Shown here piece by piece: positions 1-8,187 of a DNA stretch of 64,000 nt; the first letter of the stretch is position 1, and the number at the start of each line of letters is the position of its first letter. The stretch comes from Streptomyces luteolifulvus. Its GTDB lineage: Bacteria > Actinomycetota > Actinomycetes > Streptomycetales > Streptomycetaceae. The notes under the pieces are model-generated. The model saw nothing but the letters and a program-made list of their open reading frames with translations, had not been told where the DNA came from and made no database searches. Made by a program: the position numbers and the translations under genes. The stretch is from assembly GCF_008806595.1 (NCBI RefSeq), contig NZ_VZRB01000003.1, forward strand, positions 124,001-188,000, written 5' to 3'.

Positions 1-3
1 CTC

Positions 4-306
4 GTGTCCTCGTGCCGCCGTCGGCCGCGCTCCATCACCACGGTGGCCATCGCCGCCGGCATCGACCGCGACACCGCCTCGGGCTGCGCCAACGGACTCC
101 GGTCCGTCGCGAAGCGCCTCGGCGTCACCCCGGCTCTGACCGCCCGTACCCGCCGCACCGCCTGCGGTGGCCGCGCCCGGCAGACGCACACGGTGCACCG
201 CTACACGCTCCGCCAGGTCGCCCGCCTGGTCGCCAACTACCGGCCGCGCAAGGCCGAGTACGTGACGGCCGCCGCCCGTATCGCCGCCTTCGCCGCCGCT
301 GCCTGA
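4..306 (+). CDS. Small basic hypothetical protein (possibly 5'-truncated)
   Basis: A 100-residue Arg/Ala-rich protein. The frame stays open to the window edge, so the true start may lie outside. The stretch around residues 12-40 (IAAGIDRDTASGCANGLRSV) could form a helix-turn-helix, but this is not a confident match. It ends 15 bases before the DUF6907 gene on the same strand and probably belongs to the same transcript running to 4,498. No function can be assigned. Confidence 0.45.
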   Translation: MSSCRRRPRSITTVAIAAGIDRDTASGCANGLRSVAKRLGVTPALTARTRRTACGGRARQTHTVHRYTLRQVARLVANYRPRKAEYVTAAARIAAFAAAA

Positions 307-320
307 TCGGAGTGCCCGCA

Positions 321-1031
321 ATGAACGAGACCATCACCGCCACGTCCGAGACGTCCACCGACCAGGCGCCGCCCGTCGAGCCGCGCACGATCACCTACCC
401 GCTGCGTGGGGGCGGCCAGCTCGTCGCCACCTGCCCCGACTGGTGCACCTACGACCACACCGACGACGCCGAATTCGGCATCGAGCCGACGAACCTGTAC
501 CACCACGGCGACAAGATCGGGCTGGAGTACAGCGCGGACGGCGTCGACCTGAGCATCCTCGAGGCCCGCCTCGTGCAGTGGCCGTTCGACTCCGGCGAGG
601 ACGCGCCGTATATCGAATTCATCCCCGAGGGGCGTACCGCGGCGAGCCTGCCGCTGCTGGACCCGCTGATGGTGGGCGAGGAGATCCGCAAGGTTCGCGG
701 GCAGCTGCGCGCGCTGGAGGAGCTGGGCGACCGGCTGTCCGAGGCGCAGGCCAAGCACCACGCCCGCCGCTCGCACGACAGCGAGGCGCCGTGGCTGTCG
801 CTGACGCGCACCGACCTGCTGTCGATGCCGGTCGCGTACCTGCTGAAGGTGTTCGGCGTCACCGTCGTGGAGACGGAGGACACCGGCAGGAAGGCCCTGG
901 TCGCCCTGCACGGCGAGCCCGGGGCGATGGAGCTGCGGGTCAAGCCGGACGTTCCGCAGCACCTGCGTGAGGACGAGACGCGCCGCAACTTCCTCGACTG
1001 GTACGAGGCCCGCCTCGGTGGTGCGGCGTGA
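321..1031 (+). CDS. DUF6907-type protein
   Basis: A 236-residue soluble protein starting at ATG 321. Near residue 37 it has CPDWCTYDH followed by an acidic/His stretch and a beta-rich segment ending in LVQWPFD. This Cys-x2-Trp-Cys pattern is what I associate with DUF6907, common on Streptomyces mobile elements and of unknown function. The C-terminal half is helical and charged. Its stop overlaps the GTG of the next gene (GTGA), which indicates translational coupling. It is the first of two DUF6907-like proteins here, the other at 1,537. Confidence 0.7.
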   Translation: MNETITATSETSTDQAPPVEPRTITYPLRGGGQLVATCPDWCTYDHTDDAEFGIEPTNLYHHGDKIGLEYSADGVDLSILEARLVQWPFDSGEDAPYIEFIPEGRTAASLPLLDPLMVGEEIRKVRGQLRALEELGDRLSEAQAKHHARRSHDSEAPWLSLTRTDLLSMPVAYLLKVFGVTVVETEDTGRKALVALHGEPGAMELRVKPDVPQHLREDETRRNFLDWYEARLGGAA

Positions 1032-1540
1032 GCGATGTCAACGTGAGGCAGCCCCTGTGCGGGGCTGCCGCCCGTCCTGTGGGCGACCAGCTGCACGAGC
1101 CCAGCGACCTCGAGGTCGCCATCAGCGTCGCCCAGCAGCTGCACGACAGCGACCAGATCCTCTCCCTGCGCGAGGCCCTGCGCCTCCTGCTCCGCGCCCT
1201 CGACGCCGAACCGGCCAGTTCCGTACCGGCGAACGGAACTGGCGACCGCTGCCCGGCCGCCCACCCCGACGACCCCAGCCCCTGCAACGGCCCGGCCGTC
1301 GTCACCGTGCTGGACGCGACCAACGCCGGCGCGGACGGCTGCGAGCACCACGGCGCCCGGCTCCTCGCCTCCCTCGAAGGTGGCCGCGTCTACGGCCTTC
1401 CCGACGCCCCGGACGGTGCCGCGGTCCGCGTCTTCCAGACCGCCGACACCACCCGCCCGTTCGCCTGGGTCGACGCCCCGCGCACCAAGCCGTCCCAGCG
1501 CAGCCACGCCGAGAACCGCCACGGAGGTGAGCACGCGTGA
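1028..1540 (+). CDS. Hypothetical protein of the element's early operon
   Basis: A 170-residue protein from GTG 1028, overlapping the previous gene by four bases and the next gene's start at 1537 by four. A helical N-terminal part (residues 20-60) is followed by CPAAHPDDP, CNGPAV and CEHHGARLLASLEGGRVYGL. The spaced Cys and His residues could bind a metal, which is inference only. No family is recognised. The tight overlaps on both sides make it a real member of the operon. Confidence 0.65.
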   Translation: MSDVNVRQPLCGAAARPVGDQLHEPSDLEVAISVAQQLHDSDQILSLREALRLLLRALDAEPASSVPANGTGDRCPAAHPDDPSPCNGPAVVTVLDATNAGADGCEHHGARLLASLEGGRVYGLPDAPDGAAVRVFQTADTTRPFAWVDAPRTKPSQRSHAENRHGGEHA

Positions 1541-2274
1541 CCGAGCACCTGCCCACCTACGGGCCGACCGAGGTGTTCCGCGAGGAGGACACGACGCCGG
1601 ACGTGGTTGTGCGTGTGGCGTTCGCCCTGTCTCGCGAGCAGCTGATGACGGCCCTGTCGATCGGTTTCACGGAGCTGGTCCCGGACGTCGATGCCGAGAC
1701 GATCACGGTGGAGGAGACGCGTACCGAGGTCGAGGGCTGGCTGCACGCCGCGGCCGTCATCGAGCTGGACCGGTACGTGAGGCAGGGCCAGCTGACGGCG
1801 TACCCGGTTGAGGCGCAGCCCGTCATGGATGCGCTCGCCGCGGCTCTCGACCGCGCTTATCCGCCCCGCAGTCCGCAGCCGGTCCGGCGGCCGCCCCGCT
1901 ACGGCGACGGCACGGTAACGCTGGAGACGCTCGACCATGGCGATGTCACGGTGCCTGAGCCGGCCTGGTGCATCGGCCACTCGTGGCAGCCGAACCCGCA
2001 CCGGGCGGACATCACCCACAACTCCACGCGGGTGAAAGCTTCGGCGATGACCGACAGCGCCGGCCCTGTGCACCTGCTGCACGCGTACATCAGCCACTCC
2101 CCGTATCTGGAGATCCGGCCGGAGCCGCACCCGGTCGTGTCCGTGCAGCTGGAATGCACGGATGACTTCGCGGCCGAGGACATCCCGCAGCTCGTCGAGG
2201 GCCTGAAGTCGGCTGAGCGGGTTCTCGAGAACGTCGCGGCCGAGGCGATCCGCCTGCGGGGTGAGCAGTCGTGA
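1537..2274 (+). CDS. DUF6907-type protein, second copy
   Basis: A 245-residue protein from GTG 1537. The N-terminal 100 residues are a mixed alpha/beta segment of unknown type. The C-terminal part, from PAWCIGHSWQPNPHRADITH (about residue 146), carries the Trp-Cys/His pattern and beta strands typical of DUF6907 and ends in a long helix. It shares only this C-terminal region with the protein at 321. Its stop overlaps the GTG of the next gene. Function unknown. Confidence 0.65.
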   Translation: MTEHLPTYGPTEVFREEDTTPDVVVRVAFALSREQLMTALSIGFTELVPDVDAETITVEETRTEVEGWLHAAAVIELDRYVRQGQLTAYPVEAQPVMDALAAALDRAYPPRSPQPVRRPPRYGDGTVTLETLDHGDVTVPEPAWCIGHSWQPNPHRADITHNSTRVKASAMTDSAGPVHLLHAYISHSPYLEIRPEPHPVVSVQLECTDDFAAEDIPQLVEGLKSAERVLENVAAEAIRLRGEQS

Positions 2275-2483
2275 AGAAGAAGTGGCCGATCCCGCGCCCG
2301 ACGGAGCACGCCGCCTTACGCGCCCTCGACCGCGAGCAGCGCCGCACCCGTCGCCCCCAAGTCCCGTATGTCCCCGCCCTGATGGCTGCTCTGGTTGACG
2401 CCGTCGACCGCAGCGACCGAGAGGGCATCTGCCTGGCCGCGCACCGCACGGTGCGGGCTGCTGCCCCGGAGGTGGGCAAATGA
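2271..2483 (+). CDS. Small hypothetical protein with a TTA codon
   Basis: A 70-residue protein from GTG 2271, overlapping both neighbours by four bases. The N-terminus is very basic (KKKWPIPRP). Residue 16 is leucine encoded by TTA (2316-2318), the rare codon read by the developmentally regulated bldA tRNA in Streptomyces. As it is translationally coupled to the Spd-like gene behind it, this codon could tie that gene's translation to bldA; this is inference. No family recognised. Confidence 0.6.
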   Translation: MKKKWPIPRPTEHAALRALDREQRRTRRPQVPYVPALMAALVDAVDRSDREGICLAAHRTVRAAAPEVGK

Positions 2484-3604
2484 CCAGCACGACCAGAGAA
2501 CTCACCCGCGGTCAGGCCGTCGTGCTCGGCGCCGCGGCCGTCGCCATGGCTGTCGTGGGCGGCTTCGGCGCTTGGGGCACGTACACCAACGCCGTGTCTG
2601 CGTTCCATCGACAGGCGACCGCGGCCGGCGTGGTCGCCGCGGGCGAAGGCCTCACGCTGATCCTGGCCCTGATCATGCTCGGGCGGACGATGCTCAACCA
2701 GTCGTCGCCGACTGTCGTGCGCGGCGGCATGTGGCTCGCCCCGCTGTCCGCAAGCTGCATCGGCGTGACGATCGCCAGCGACGCCCGCGAGGCCGCCGTG
2801 TACGCGGTCACCCCGCTGGCCATGTCCGGCGCGGCCGAGGGCCTCGGGTTCATCGCCCGCAGCATCGTCGTCTACACGACCGGTGTGGACGCCGAGGTGA
2901 TGCGCCGCAACGCCGACTCCGCCCGGCAGTTGGCGTTCAACCGTGCCGTCGCCGACGGTCACCCCGACAAGCGGAAGCAGAAGTGGGCCGTGCGCCGGTA
3001 CTGGCGCCTCGCCCGCCATGTGGGTGTCGGCGACACCGAGCTCGGCGCCGGCCTGGTCGACGTCCAGCGCGTCCGGGTGCGGGAGGGAGCTGATGCGGCC
3101 CTCGCATCCATGTACGGCACGGCGCCCGCGGCAACCGTGGCCCAGAAGACCACGGTTGACCGATCGGCCTCCGCAACGGAGATCCTGCGCGCCCGCTTCG
3201 CCGAGATGGACCCGGCTGACGCGATCCGGCTTGCCCGCGATGCGCGACCTGATGCGCCCCCGACCGAGCTGGCTTCCATGCTCGTCACCTACGGCGTGCC
3301 CGTGGACGCCGTCGCCGTCGCCCTGGTCCTCGGCCAGCAGCCGCCCGAGTACGAGGTGACCCGCCCTGATGCGGCTGTTGCGCCACAGGTCAGGGAGCTG
3401 GCCGCGTTGAACCTGCAGGGCGCGATCGAGGAAGCCGCAACAGCCCTCGGCGAGGCCGCATCACCCCGCGACATTGCCGAGCACCTCGAGCGGAACCGGC
3501 GCCTGGTTGTCCCCGAGAACCACATCCGCATGGCCCTTTCGCGGGCCGCGAAGAAGGTCGAGCCGGAGACCCCGGCCAAGCCGATGGAGGGTGGCTACGC
3601 ATGA
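2480..3604 (+). CDS. SpdB-like polytopic membrane protein
   Basis: A 374-residue protein from ATG 2480. The first 130 residues hold four hydrophobic segments (about 10-35, 45-68, 80-100, 105-130). The remaining 240 residues are hydrophilic, Ala/Arg-rich and helical. Four N-terminal membrane spans in a gene beside a TraB-type translocase fit the Spd proteins that spread conjugative plasmids and AICEs between mycelial compartments. The long soluble tail is larger than in the short Spd proteins I know, and its role is unclear. ATGA coupling links it to the next gene. Confidence 0.6.
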   Translation: MTSTTRELTRGQAVVLGAAAVAMAVVGGFGAWGTYTNAVSAFHRQATAAGVVAAGEGLTLILALIMLGRTMLNQSSPTVVRGGMWLAPLSASCIGVTIASDAREAAVYAVTPLAMSGAAEGLGFIARSIVVYTTGVDAEVMRRNADSARQLAFNRAVADGHPDKRKQKWAVRRYWRLARHVGVGDTELGAGLVDVQRVRVREGADAALASMYGTAPAATVAQKTTVDRSASATEILRARFAEMDPADAIRLARDARPDAPPTELASMLVTYGVPVDAVAVALVLGQQPPEYEVTRPDAAVAPQVRELAALNLQGAIEEAATALGEAASPRDIAEHLERNRRLVVPENHIRMALSRAAKKVEPETPAKPMEGGYA

Positions 3605-3774
3605 TGCGCATCCTGTTCTTCGGCGCCCTGCTCGGCCTGCTGTGGGTTCTGTTCCCGGCCCTGCTGTCCCTCGCCGCCGGCCTGCTGGTGGGGCTGGCCG
3701 CGAACACGGTGGTCGTCGGGTTCGGTCTGGGCTTCGTGCTCCGGCCTGCCATCACCCGCAGGTGGGCGTCATGA
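3601..3774 (+). CDS. Very small hydrophobic protein (Spd-type)
   Basis: A 57-residue protein starting at ATG 3601 inside the stop of the preceding gene and ending in an ATGA overlap with the next. Nearly the whole chain is hydrophobic, with two likely membrane spans (about residues 5-25 and 28-47) and a basic end (RPAITRRWAS). Size, hydrophobicity and place between other membrane genes of the transfer operon suggest a small Spd protein. No sequence motif proves this. Confidence 0.6.
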   Translation: MMRILFFGALLGLLWVLFPALLSLAAGLLVGLAANTVVVGFGLGFVLRPAITRRWAS

Positions 3775-4109
3775 CCGATCCGACCCCGCTCGCCAAGGCT
3801 GAGGCCGCGGTCAGAGAGGCCACCGTGGACACGGCCGCCGTACAGGTCGCCCTCGCCGCTGTGGAGCTCGCCAAGCTCGCGAGCGCCCAGCCGCAGCATC
3901 AGGGCTGCCAGCACACGCCGCAGCAGCAGTTCGACGCCCGGAAGTGGCTCACCATCGGCGGTCTCGCGATCGTCGGCGGCTGCGTCGCCTGCGCCCTCGC
4001 CCTCGCATTCGCTCTGGCGTCCATCGCCATCGCCATCGGCGCGACCTGCGCCACCGGCTGCTTCATCGTCCTGCGCTCCATGTGGCGCGACTACATCAAG
4101 ACCCGCTGA
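3771..4109 (+). CDS. Small membrane protein of the transfer operon
   Basis: A 112-residue protein from ATG 3771. An Ala-rich helical N-terminus (residues 1-38) leads to a His/Gln/Cys patch (QHQGCQHTPQQQFDARKWL) and two membrane spans at about residues 62-82 and 84-102, with a positively charged end. Similar short proteins with a His-rich patch before paired membrane helices accompany Spd genes in Streptomyces elements. It is coupled to the gene before it and followed by a strong ribosome site for the gene at 4122. Confidence 0.6.
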   Translation: MTDPTPLAKAEAAVREATVDTAAVQVALAAVELAKLASAQPQHQGCQHTPQQQFDARKWLTIGGLAIVGGCVACALALAFALASIAIAIGATCATGCFIVLRSMWRDYIKTR

Positions 4110-4121
4110 CCAGGAGGAACT

Positions 4122-4295
4122 GTGAGCAACGAGTTCATCGAGACCAAGACCGCCGAGGCGCTCGCCGCGAACGCGGCCGGAGACACGCAGGGCCTCGCCC
4201 ACGCGATCGTCGAGGCCATCAACGAGAACGACGCCCCGTTCGAGCAGACCGTCGCCGCCATGACGGACGCCGTCCGCCGCCAGAACGGGAGCTGA
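4122..4295 (+). CDS. Small acidic hypothetical protein
   Basis: A 57-residue protein from GTG 4122, with a strong ribosome binding site (AGGAGG at 4112-4117) just upstream. It is acidic and predicted mostly helical. No known domain. The clear ribosome site, fitting spacing and place two bases before the next start support it as a real gene although it is short. Confidence 0.6.
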   Translation: MSNEFIETKTAEALAANAAGDTQGLAHAIVEAINENDAPFEQTVAAMTDAVRRQNGS

Positions 4296-4297
4296 CC

Positions 4298-4498
4298 ATG
4301 GCGCTCACCCCTCAAGACCCGCACAGCCTCGGCGACCTGGCCCGCGTGCTCGTCCTCGGCGCCCGCATCAGCCGGCGCGAGGCCCGCGGCAAGTCCACCA
4401 AGCGGCTGGAACGGCGCGTCGAGCGGATCCGCGAGGACGCCGTGAAGCGCGAAGAAGCCGACGCGAAGAAGCCCCTCGGCAAGAAGAAGACGAAGTAG
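4298..4498 (+). CDS. Small basic helical protein
   Basis: A 66-residue protein from ATG 4298. After about 25 ordinary residues the chain becomes highly charged (KRLERRVERIREDAVKREEA) and ends KKPLGKKKTK. It may bind nucleic acid or form a short coiled coil; neither is proven. It is the last gene before a GC-rich hairpin and probably closes the operon that begins left of the window. Confidence 0.6.
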   Translation: MALTPQDPHSLGDLARVLVLGARISRREARGKSTKRLERRVERIREDAVKREEADAKKPLGKKKTK

Positions 4499-4504
4499 CT
4501 CCAC

Positions 4505-4548
4505 CCCGGGGGCGGCGTCCTACCGCCAAGCAAGCCGCCGCCCCCGGG
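4505..4548 (+). terminator. GC-rich hairpin after the Spd operon
   Basis: A perfect 13-bp stem (4505-4517 with 4536-4548) around an 18-base loop, seven bases after the stop at 4498. There is no T tract, as is common for Streptomyces terminators. It separates the small-gene operon from the translocase gene at 4598. Confidence 0.6.
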
Positions 4549-4597
4549 CCCCTGCAGTTCCGTCACGCAATACGTCACGAAACCCGGAGAGACCAGC

Positions 4598-6730
4598 ATG
4601 ACCGAGATCGCCCCCGAGCGAGTGAATGGGCACGCCGACCCGGCGGTGTCCCTGCTGAAGTTCGCCCCTGATCCGGCGCTGCAGGACGGCCCGGCCGAGA
4701 CCATCATCGACGTCATCGAGAACGCCGAGCCGCGGCCCGTCGACGACCCCAAGGCGGCCGCCGAAGCGGGCACATGGCTAGCGGAGAAGCAGGCGTACCT
4801 TGCTGAGGCCCCGCCCGTCATCCCCACGTTTTTGCGCAACGCTGCCCAGTTCGTCGACGCCACCCGCTGGACCGTGTCCTACTACGCGCACGTCACCGCC
4901 TTCCACACCGTGCGCGGGCCCGTGTACCTGGCCCGCCTGCTGCTGCGCGCCCCGCGCGGTGCTGGCCGGCTCATCGTCCGCTGGGGCAAGTGGGTTGCCG
5001 ACACCGAGGCACGGCCCGTCGAGGCAAAGGCCGCCGTGACAGCGGACATTGAGGCGTGGCTCGCCCTGTCCCGCGAGCACTCCCGCCGCGTGCGGCCGCG
5101 CCGTATCGCGTCCCTCGCGGTCGCCGCCTCCACCAGCATCACCACCCTGATCAGCTCGGTCCTCGTGCCCGGCTGGACCCTGATCGGAGCTGTCTCCGCC
5201 GCGGCCCTGGTCGGCGTGGCCGGGAAGAAGGGCGACAAGCCCCTCATCACCCGCTACGTGGCCACCAACGTGCTGCGCCGCCTCGACTCCACCGAGGTGT
5301 TCGAGGCGCTCGCCGCGATCGGCATCGAGGGCAAGCGAGGCAAGAGGGGTGTCGAGTTCGCTGCCGAGGTCATGCGCGACGGGCCCGGCTGGCGTGCCGA
5401 GGTCGACCTGCCCCCGGGCATCGAGGCCACCGCCGTGCTGGAGAAGCGGGCCGCCCTCGCCGCGGCCATGCGCCGGCCCATCTCCACCGTGTGGCCCGAG
5501 GGAGACCGCAGCGCACACCCCGGCCGCCTGGTGCTGTGGGTTGCCCAGCGCGACCCCGCCAAGGCTGCCCGGAAGCTGTGGCCGCTGATGAAGGACGGCC
5601 AGGCCGACGTGTACGAGCCGCTGCCCTACGGCTTCGACCCGCGCGGCAACCTCGTCGAGATCACCCTCATGTACTCCAACCTGCTCGTCGGAGGCATCCC
5701 CGGCTCCGGCAAGACCTCGTGCGCGCTCGCGATCGTCCTCGGCGTGGCCCTCGACCCCACCGCCGAGCTGTGGATTTACGAGCTCAAGGGCTCCGGAGAC
5801 CTCGACTCCGTCAAGCCCATCTGCCACCGGTACGTGTCCGGCGACGAAGACGAAGACCTCGAGGCCGGCCTCGCCGGGATGCGGTCCGGGATCGCCGAGT
5901 ACCAGCGGCGCGCCAAGTTCATCAAGTCCCTGCCCGCCAGCGAGGTACCCGAGGGCCGCAAGGTCACCCGGGCGCTCGCCGAGAAGTACCCCGAGCAGGA
6001 CCTTGGGCCTCGCGTCATCGTCATCGACGAGGTGCAGGAGCTGTTCACGCACGCCGACTACAAGGACGAGGCTGCCGCCCTGGCCACCCGCCTGATCAAG
6101 AAGGCCCGCGCCTACGGCATCATCCTCATCCTGCTCACGCAGAACCCGGACGCTCCGTCCCTCCCGACGTCGGTCTCCAGCTCGGTCGGTACCCGCCTGT
6201 GCCTCGCGGTCATGGACTGGCGGGCCAACAACAACGTCCTCGGCACCAGCGCCTACGAGCGCGGCCTGCGCGCCACCGACATCAGCATCGACGAGCAGGG
6301 CACCGGCATCCTCGCCCGCGGCCGTGAAGGGACCACTGTCCGCGCCGCATTCATCAAGCAGACCGAAGCCGAGGACATCGCCAAGCGGGCCCTCGCACTG
6401 CGCACAGCAGCGGGCACCCTCTCCGGCCAGTCCGTCGGCGCGGCCGTCGAGGAGCAGGACGTCGAGACGATCGTCGACCACCTGCGCGCCGTATGGCCCG
6501 ACGGCATCGACTCGGTGCACTCGCACCGGCTCGTCGAGGCCCTCGCCGCCTACCGGGCCGACCTGTACAGGCCGTGGACAGAGATGGACACGGCGGGCTC
6601 GTCGACGGCCCTGAGCAACGCGCTGAAGCCGTTCAGGGTGGCCACCCGGCAGCTCACGATCCGCGAGTGCTGCGGCGGCGCCAAGGGCCTTCGCTACGCC
6701 GATCTGCCGACCGTTGAGGACGGCGAGTAG
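4598..6730 (+). CDS. FtsK/TraB-type conjugative DNA translocase
   Basis: A 710-residue protein from ATG 4598. Two membrane helices lie around residues 168-210. The motor domain has a Walker A motif (GGIPGSGKTS, near residue 365) and a Walker B motif (RVIVIDEVQELF, near residue 473), followed by the FtsK-like segment LILLTQNPDAPSLPTS. The C-terminal 100 residues look like a winged-helix region. In Streptomyces, TraB-family hexamers pump double-stranded DNA into the recipient and use the C-terminal domain to read short repeats at the clt locus. A repeat cluster starts just after this gene. Size fits AICE Tra proteins, somewhat longer at the N-terminus than some. Confidence 0.9.
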   Translation: MTEIAPERVNGHADPAVSLLKFAPDPALQDGPAETIIDVIENAEPRPVDDPKAAAEAGTWLAEKQAYLAEAPPVIPTFLRNAAQFVDATRWTVSYYAHVTAFHTVRGPVYLARLLLRAPRGAGRLIVRWGKWVADTEARPVEAKAAVTADIEAWLALSREHSRRVRPRRIASLAVAASTSITTLISSVLVPGWTLIGAVSAAALVGVAGKKGDKPLITRYVATNVLRRLDSTEVFEALAAIGIEGKRGKRGVEFAAEVMRDGPGWRAEVDLPPGIEATAVLEKRAALAAAMRRPISTVWPEGDRSAHPGRLVLWVAQRDPAKAARKLWPLMKDGQADVYEPLPYGFDPRGNLVEITLMYSNLLVGGIPGSGKTSCALAIVLGVALDPTAELWIYELKGSGDLDSVKPICHRYVSGDEDEDLEAGLAGMRSGIAEYQRRAKFIKSLPASEVPEGRKVTRALAEKYPEQDLGPRVIVIDEVQELFTHADYKDEAAALATRLIKKARAYGIILILLTQNPDAPSLPTSVSSSVGTRLCLAVMDWRANNNVLGTSAYERGLRATDISIDEQGTGILARGREGTTVRAAFIKQTEAEDIAKRALALRTAAGTLSGQSVGAAVEEQDVETIVDHLRAVWPDGIDSVHSHRLVEALAAYRADLYRPWTEMDTAGSSTALSNALKPFRVATRQLTIRECCGGAKGLRYADLPTVEDGE

Positions 6731-6741
6731 GGGGGCGCAGG

Positions 6742-6860
6742 CCGGTTTCGAGGCGGGGCTGTGGTTTCACCCCACCCCGAAACCGGTTTCGCCCCCGATA
6801 TCGCACCTGACCTGCGAAGTTTCGAGTTTCGACCTTCGGCGCCCGACCCCGAAAACCGGG
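6742..6860. promoter_or_regulatory. GTTTCG repeat cluster, candidate clt (transfer) locus
   Basis: GTTTCG occurs at 6745-6750, 6786-6791, 6819-6824 and 6826-6831, with GTTTCA at 6764-6769 and inverted CGAAAC at 6778-6783. Positions 6778-6791 form a perfect 14-bp palindrome. A looser copy lies near 6850-6860. In pSVH1 and pIJ101 the cis-acting transfer locus sits at or near the 3' end of tra and holds short repeats bound by TraB. The position matches. An alternative is an operator for the DUF5753 gene at 6891. Confidence 0.5.
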
Positions 6861-6890
6861 TCTGGCGCCGCTTCCCGGAGAGGCATCACG

Positions 6891-7514
6891 TTGAAATCAG
6901 CTTGGCTCGAACCGGCTCAGACGCTCGGCGACCACATAGCGCGCCTCGCCGCTATCGAGGCCGCAGCCGACAGCGTGCAGGCATGGCAGCCGCTGTTCAT
7001 CCCCGGCCTGCTGCAGTCCTACGCGTATGCGGTCGAGGCCATCCACGCGACCACACCGGCCCTGCCGCTCGAGGTAGTTGGCCAGCGCGCCGAGGAGCGC
7101 CGGCAGCGCATCGACCGCCTCGGCCGGCCGGGCGCCCGCAGCATCCGCGTCATCGTCGACGAGGCGGCCCTGTACCGGCCTGTCGGCGGCTACGGCACGC
7201 TCGTCGGGCAGCTGGAACACCTGCTCTCCCTCGTCGCCCTACAGCCGTCCCTGAGCGTGCAAGTGCTGCCGCAGGGCGCAGGCGCCCATCCCGGTCTCGT
7301 CGGCGCCTTCACCCTGTACCGGGCCGCCGGGCAACGCGCGGCGTTCGTAGAGTCGTTGACGTCTTCCGAGATCACCACCCGCCCCGAGGACGTCGCCGCC
7401 TACGCTTCCAGTTGGGAGCGGCTGCACGACTTGGCGCTATCGCCGCAGGAGTCGGTGCAGCTCATTGAGGGAACGAGGGAGACCCTGTGCCGGAGACTGA
7501 AGACGGCCCGCTGA
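6891..7514 (+). CDS. DUF5753 protein lacking the usual HTH domain
   Basis: A 207-residue protein. I choose TTG 6891 because GGAGAGG (6877-6883) lies seven bases before it; the longer open frame upstream runs through the repeat cluster. PLFIPGLLQSYAYAVEAI and the conserved chain through VQVLPQGAGAHPGLVGAF and FVESLTSSEIT identify DUF5753, the effector part of Scr1-type antitoxin-like regulators. Family members normally begin with a 70-residue XRE helix-turn-helix, which is absent. It overlaps a DUF397 gene by 28 bases, the usual partner. Without a DNA-binding domain it may act on another regulator. Confidence 0.75.
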   Translation: MKSAWLEPAQTLGDHIARLAAIEAAADSVQAWQPLFIPGLLQSYAYAVEAIHATTPALPLEVVGQRAEERRQRIDRLGRPGARSIRVIVDEAALYRPVGGYGTLVGQLEHLLSLVALQPSLSVQVLPQGAGAHPGLVGAFTLYRAAGQRAAFVESLTSSEITTRPEDVAAYASSWERLHDLALSPQESVQLIEGTRETLCRRLKTAR

Positions 7515-7681
7515 TCTGGAAGACGTCGACGTACACGGACAGTGGCAGTTGCGTGGAGTGGGCGCGCCCCGGCTTCGGGGCTCTGGTCCGGGACACCAAG
7601 TGCCGGCAGCGCGCGACCGTGCCCGTCTCGGCTCCCGCCTGGCAGGAGTTCGTCAACTGGGCGAAGGATGCGACCGTCTGA
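7487..7681 (+). CDS. DUF397 protein
   Basis: A 64-residue protein from GTG 7487. The core WKTSTYTDSGSCVEW, VRDTKCRQ and APAWQEFVNWAKD fits DUF397, a family of small Streptomyces proteins that accompany XRE-DUF5753 regulators and in the Scr1/Scr2 pair behave like a toxin-like partner. It overlaps the DUF5753 gene and is followed by a good terminator, so the two form one unit. Confidence 0.85.
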   Translation: MPETEDGPLIWKTSTYTDSGSCVEWARPGFGALVRDTKCRQRATVPVSAPAWQEFVNWAKDATV

Positions 7682-7690
7682 ACACGACAC

Positions 7691-7726
7691 GGCCCCCTGC
7701 ATGGCCACGCGACCGCGCAGGGGGCC
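7691..7726 (+). terminator. Rho-independent terminator after DUF397
   Basis: A 10-bp perfect stem (GGCCCCCTGC at 7691-7700 with 7717-7726) followed by TTTC, ten bases after the DUF397 stop. Confidence 0.8.
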
Positions 7727-7780
7727 TTTCGTCATTTCCGAGGGCTACTCGCCGCGGGGCTCAGCCGGAACACTGGCCCG

Positions 7781-8176
7781 ATGGCACACAACTTCTCAAA
7801 GGGCGCCCCTGCTCCACTGCCCGAACCGCAGGCCTTCAAGGGCTACGCCGCGACCGTGACCCTTTACGCAGACCGGGTCGAGATCAAACGCAAGCTGATG
7901 GGGAAGATGACCGGCGCAAGGGACTCAGTGATCCCCCTCCGCAACGTGATCAAGGTTCTCTCCAAGGAGCCCACCCGTCTCATCAACGGGTACGTGCAAC
8001 TCGCCACCGAGCAGGACCGGGGCCGGCTCGTCATCGTCACGAGGGAAGCCGAGAAGGCCATCGCGAACAACTCCCGCACGATCCTCTTCACGTGGAACCA
8101 GCGACAGGCGTATGCCGCCTACTTGGCCGCCGTCACCGCTGGTGTGCAGGCACAAGGCGGCAACCCGCTCGGGTAA
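7781..8176 (+). CDS. DUF4429-like (PH-fold) small protein
   Basis: A 131-residue soluble protein from ATG 7781. The segment FKGYAATVTLYADRVEIKRK, then SVIPLRNVIKVLSKEP, YVQLATEQ and the closing helix (WNQRQAYAAYLAAV) follow the beta-sandwich plus C-terminal helix of bacterial PH-like DUF4429 domains. No membrane span or tail domain is present. It stands alone between a terminator and a convergent regulator gene. Function in the element is unknown. Confidence 0.6.
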   Translation: MAHNFSKGAPAPLPEPQAFKGYAATVTLYADRVEIKRKLMGKMTGARDSVIPLRNVIKVLSKEPTRLINGYVQLATEQDRGRLVIVTREAEKAIANNSRTILFTWNQRQAYAAYLAAVTAGVQAQGGNPLG

Positions 8177-8187
8177 AGGCGGCCTGC

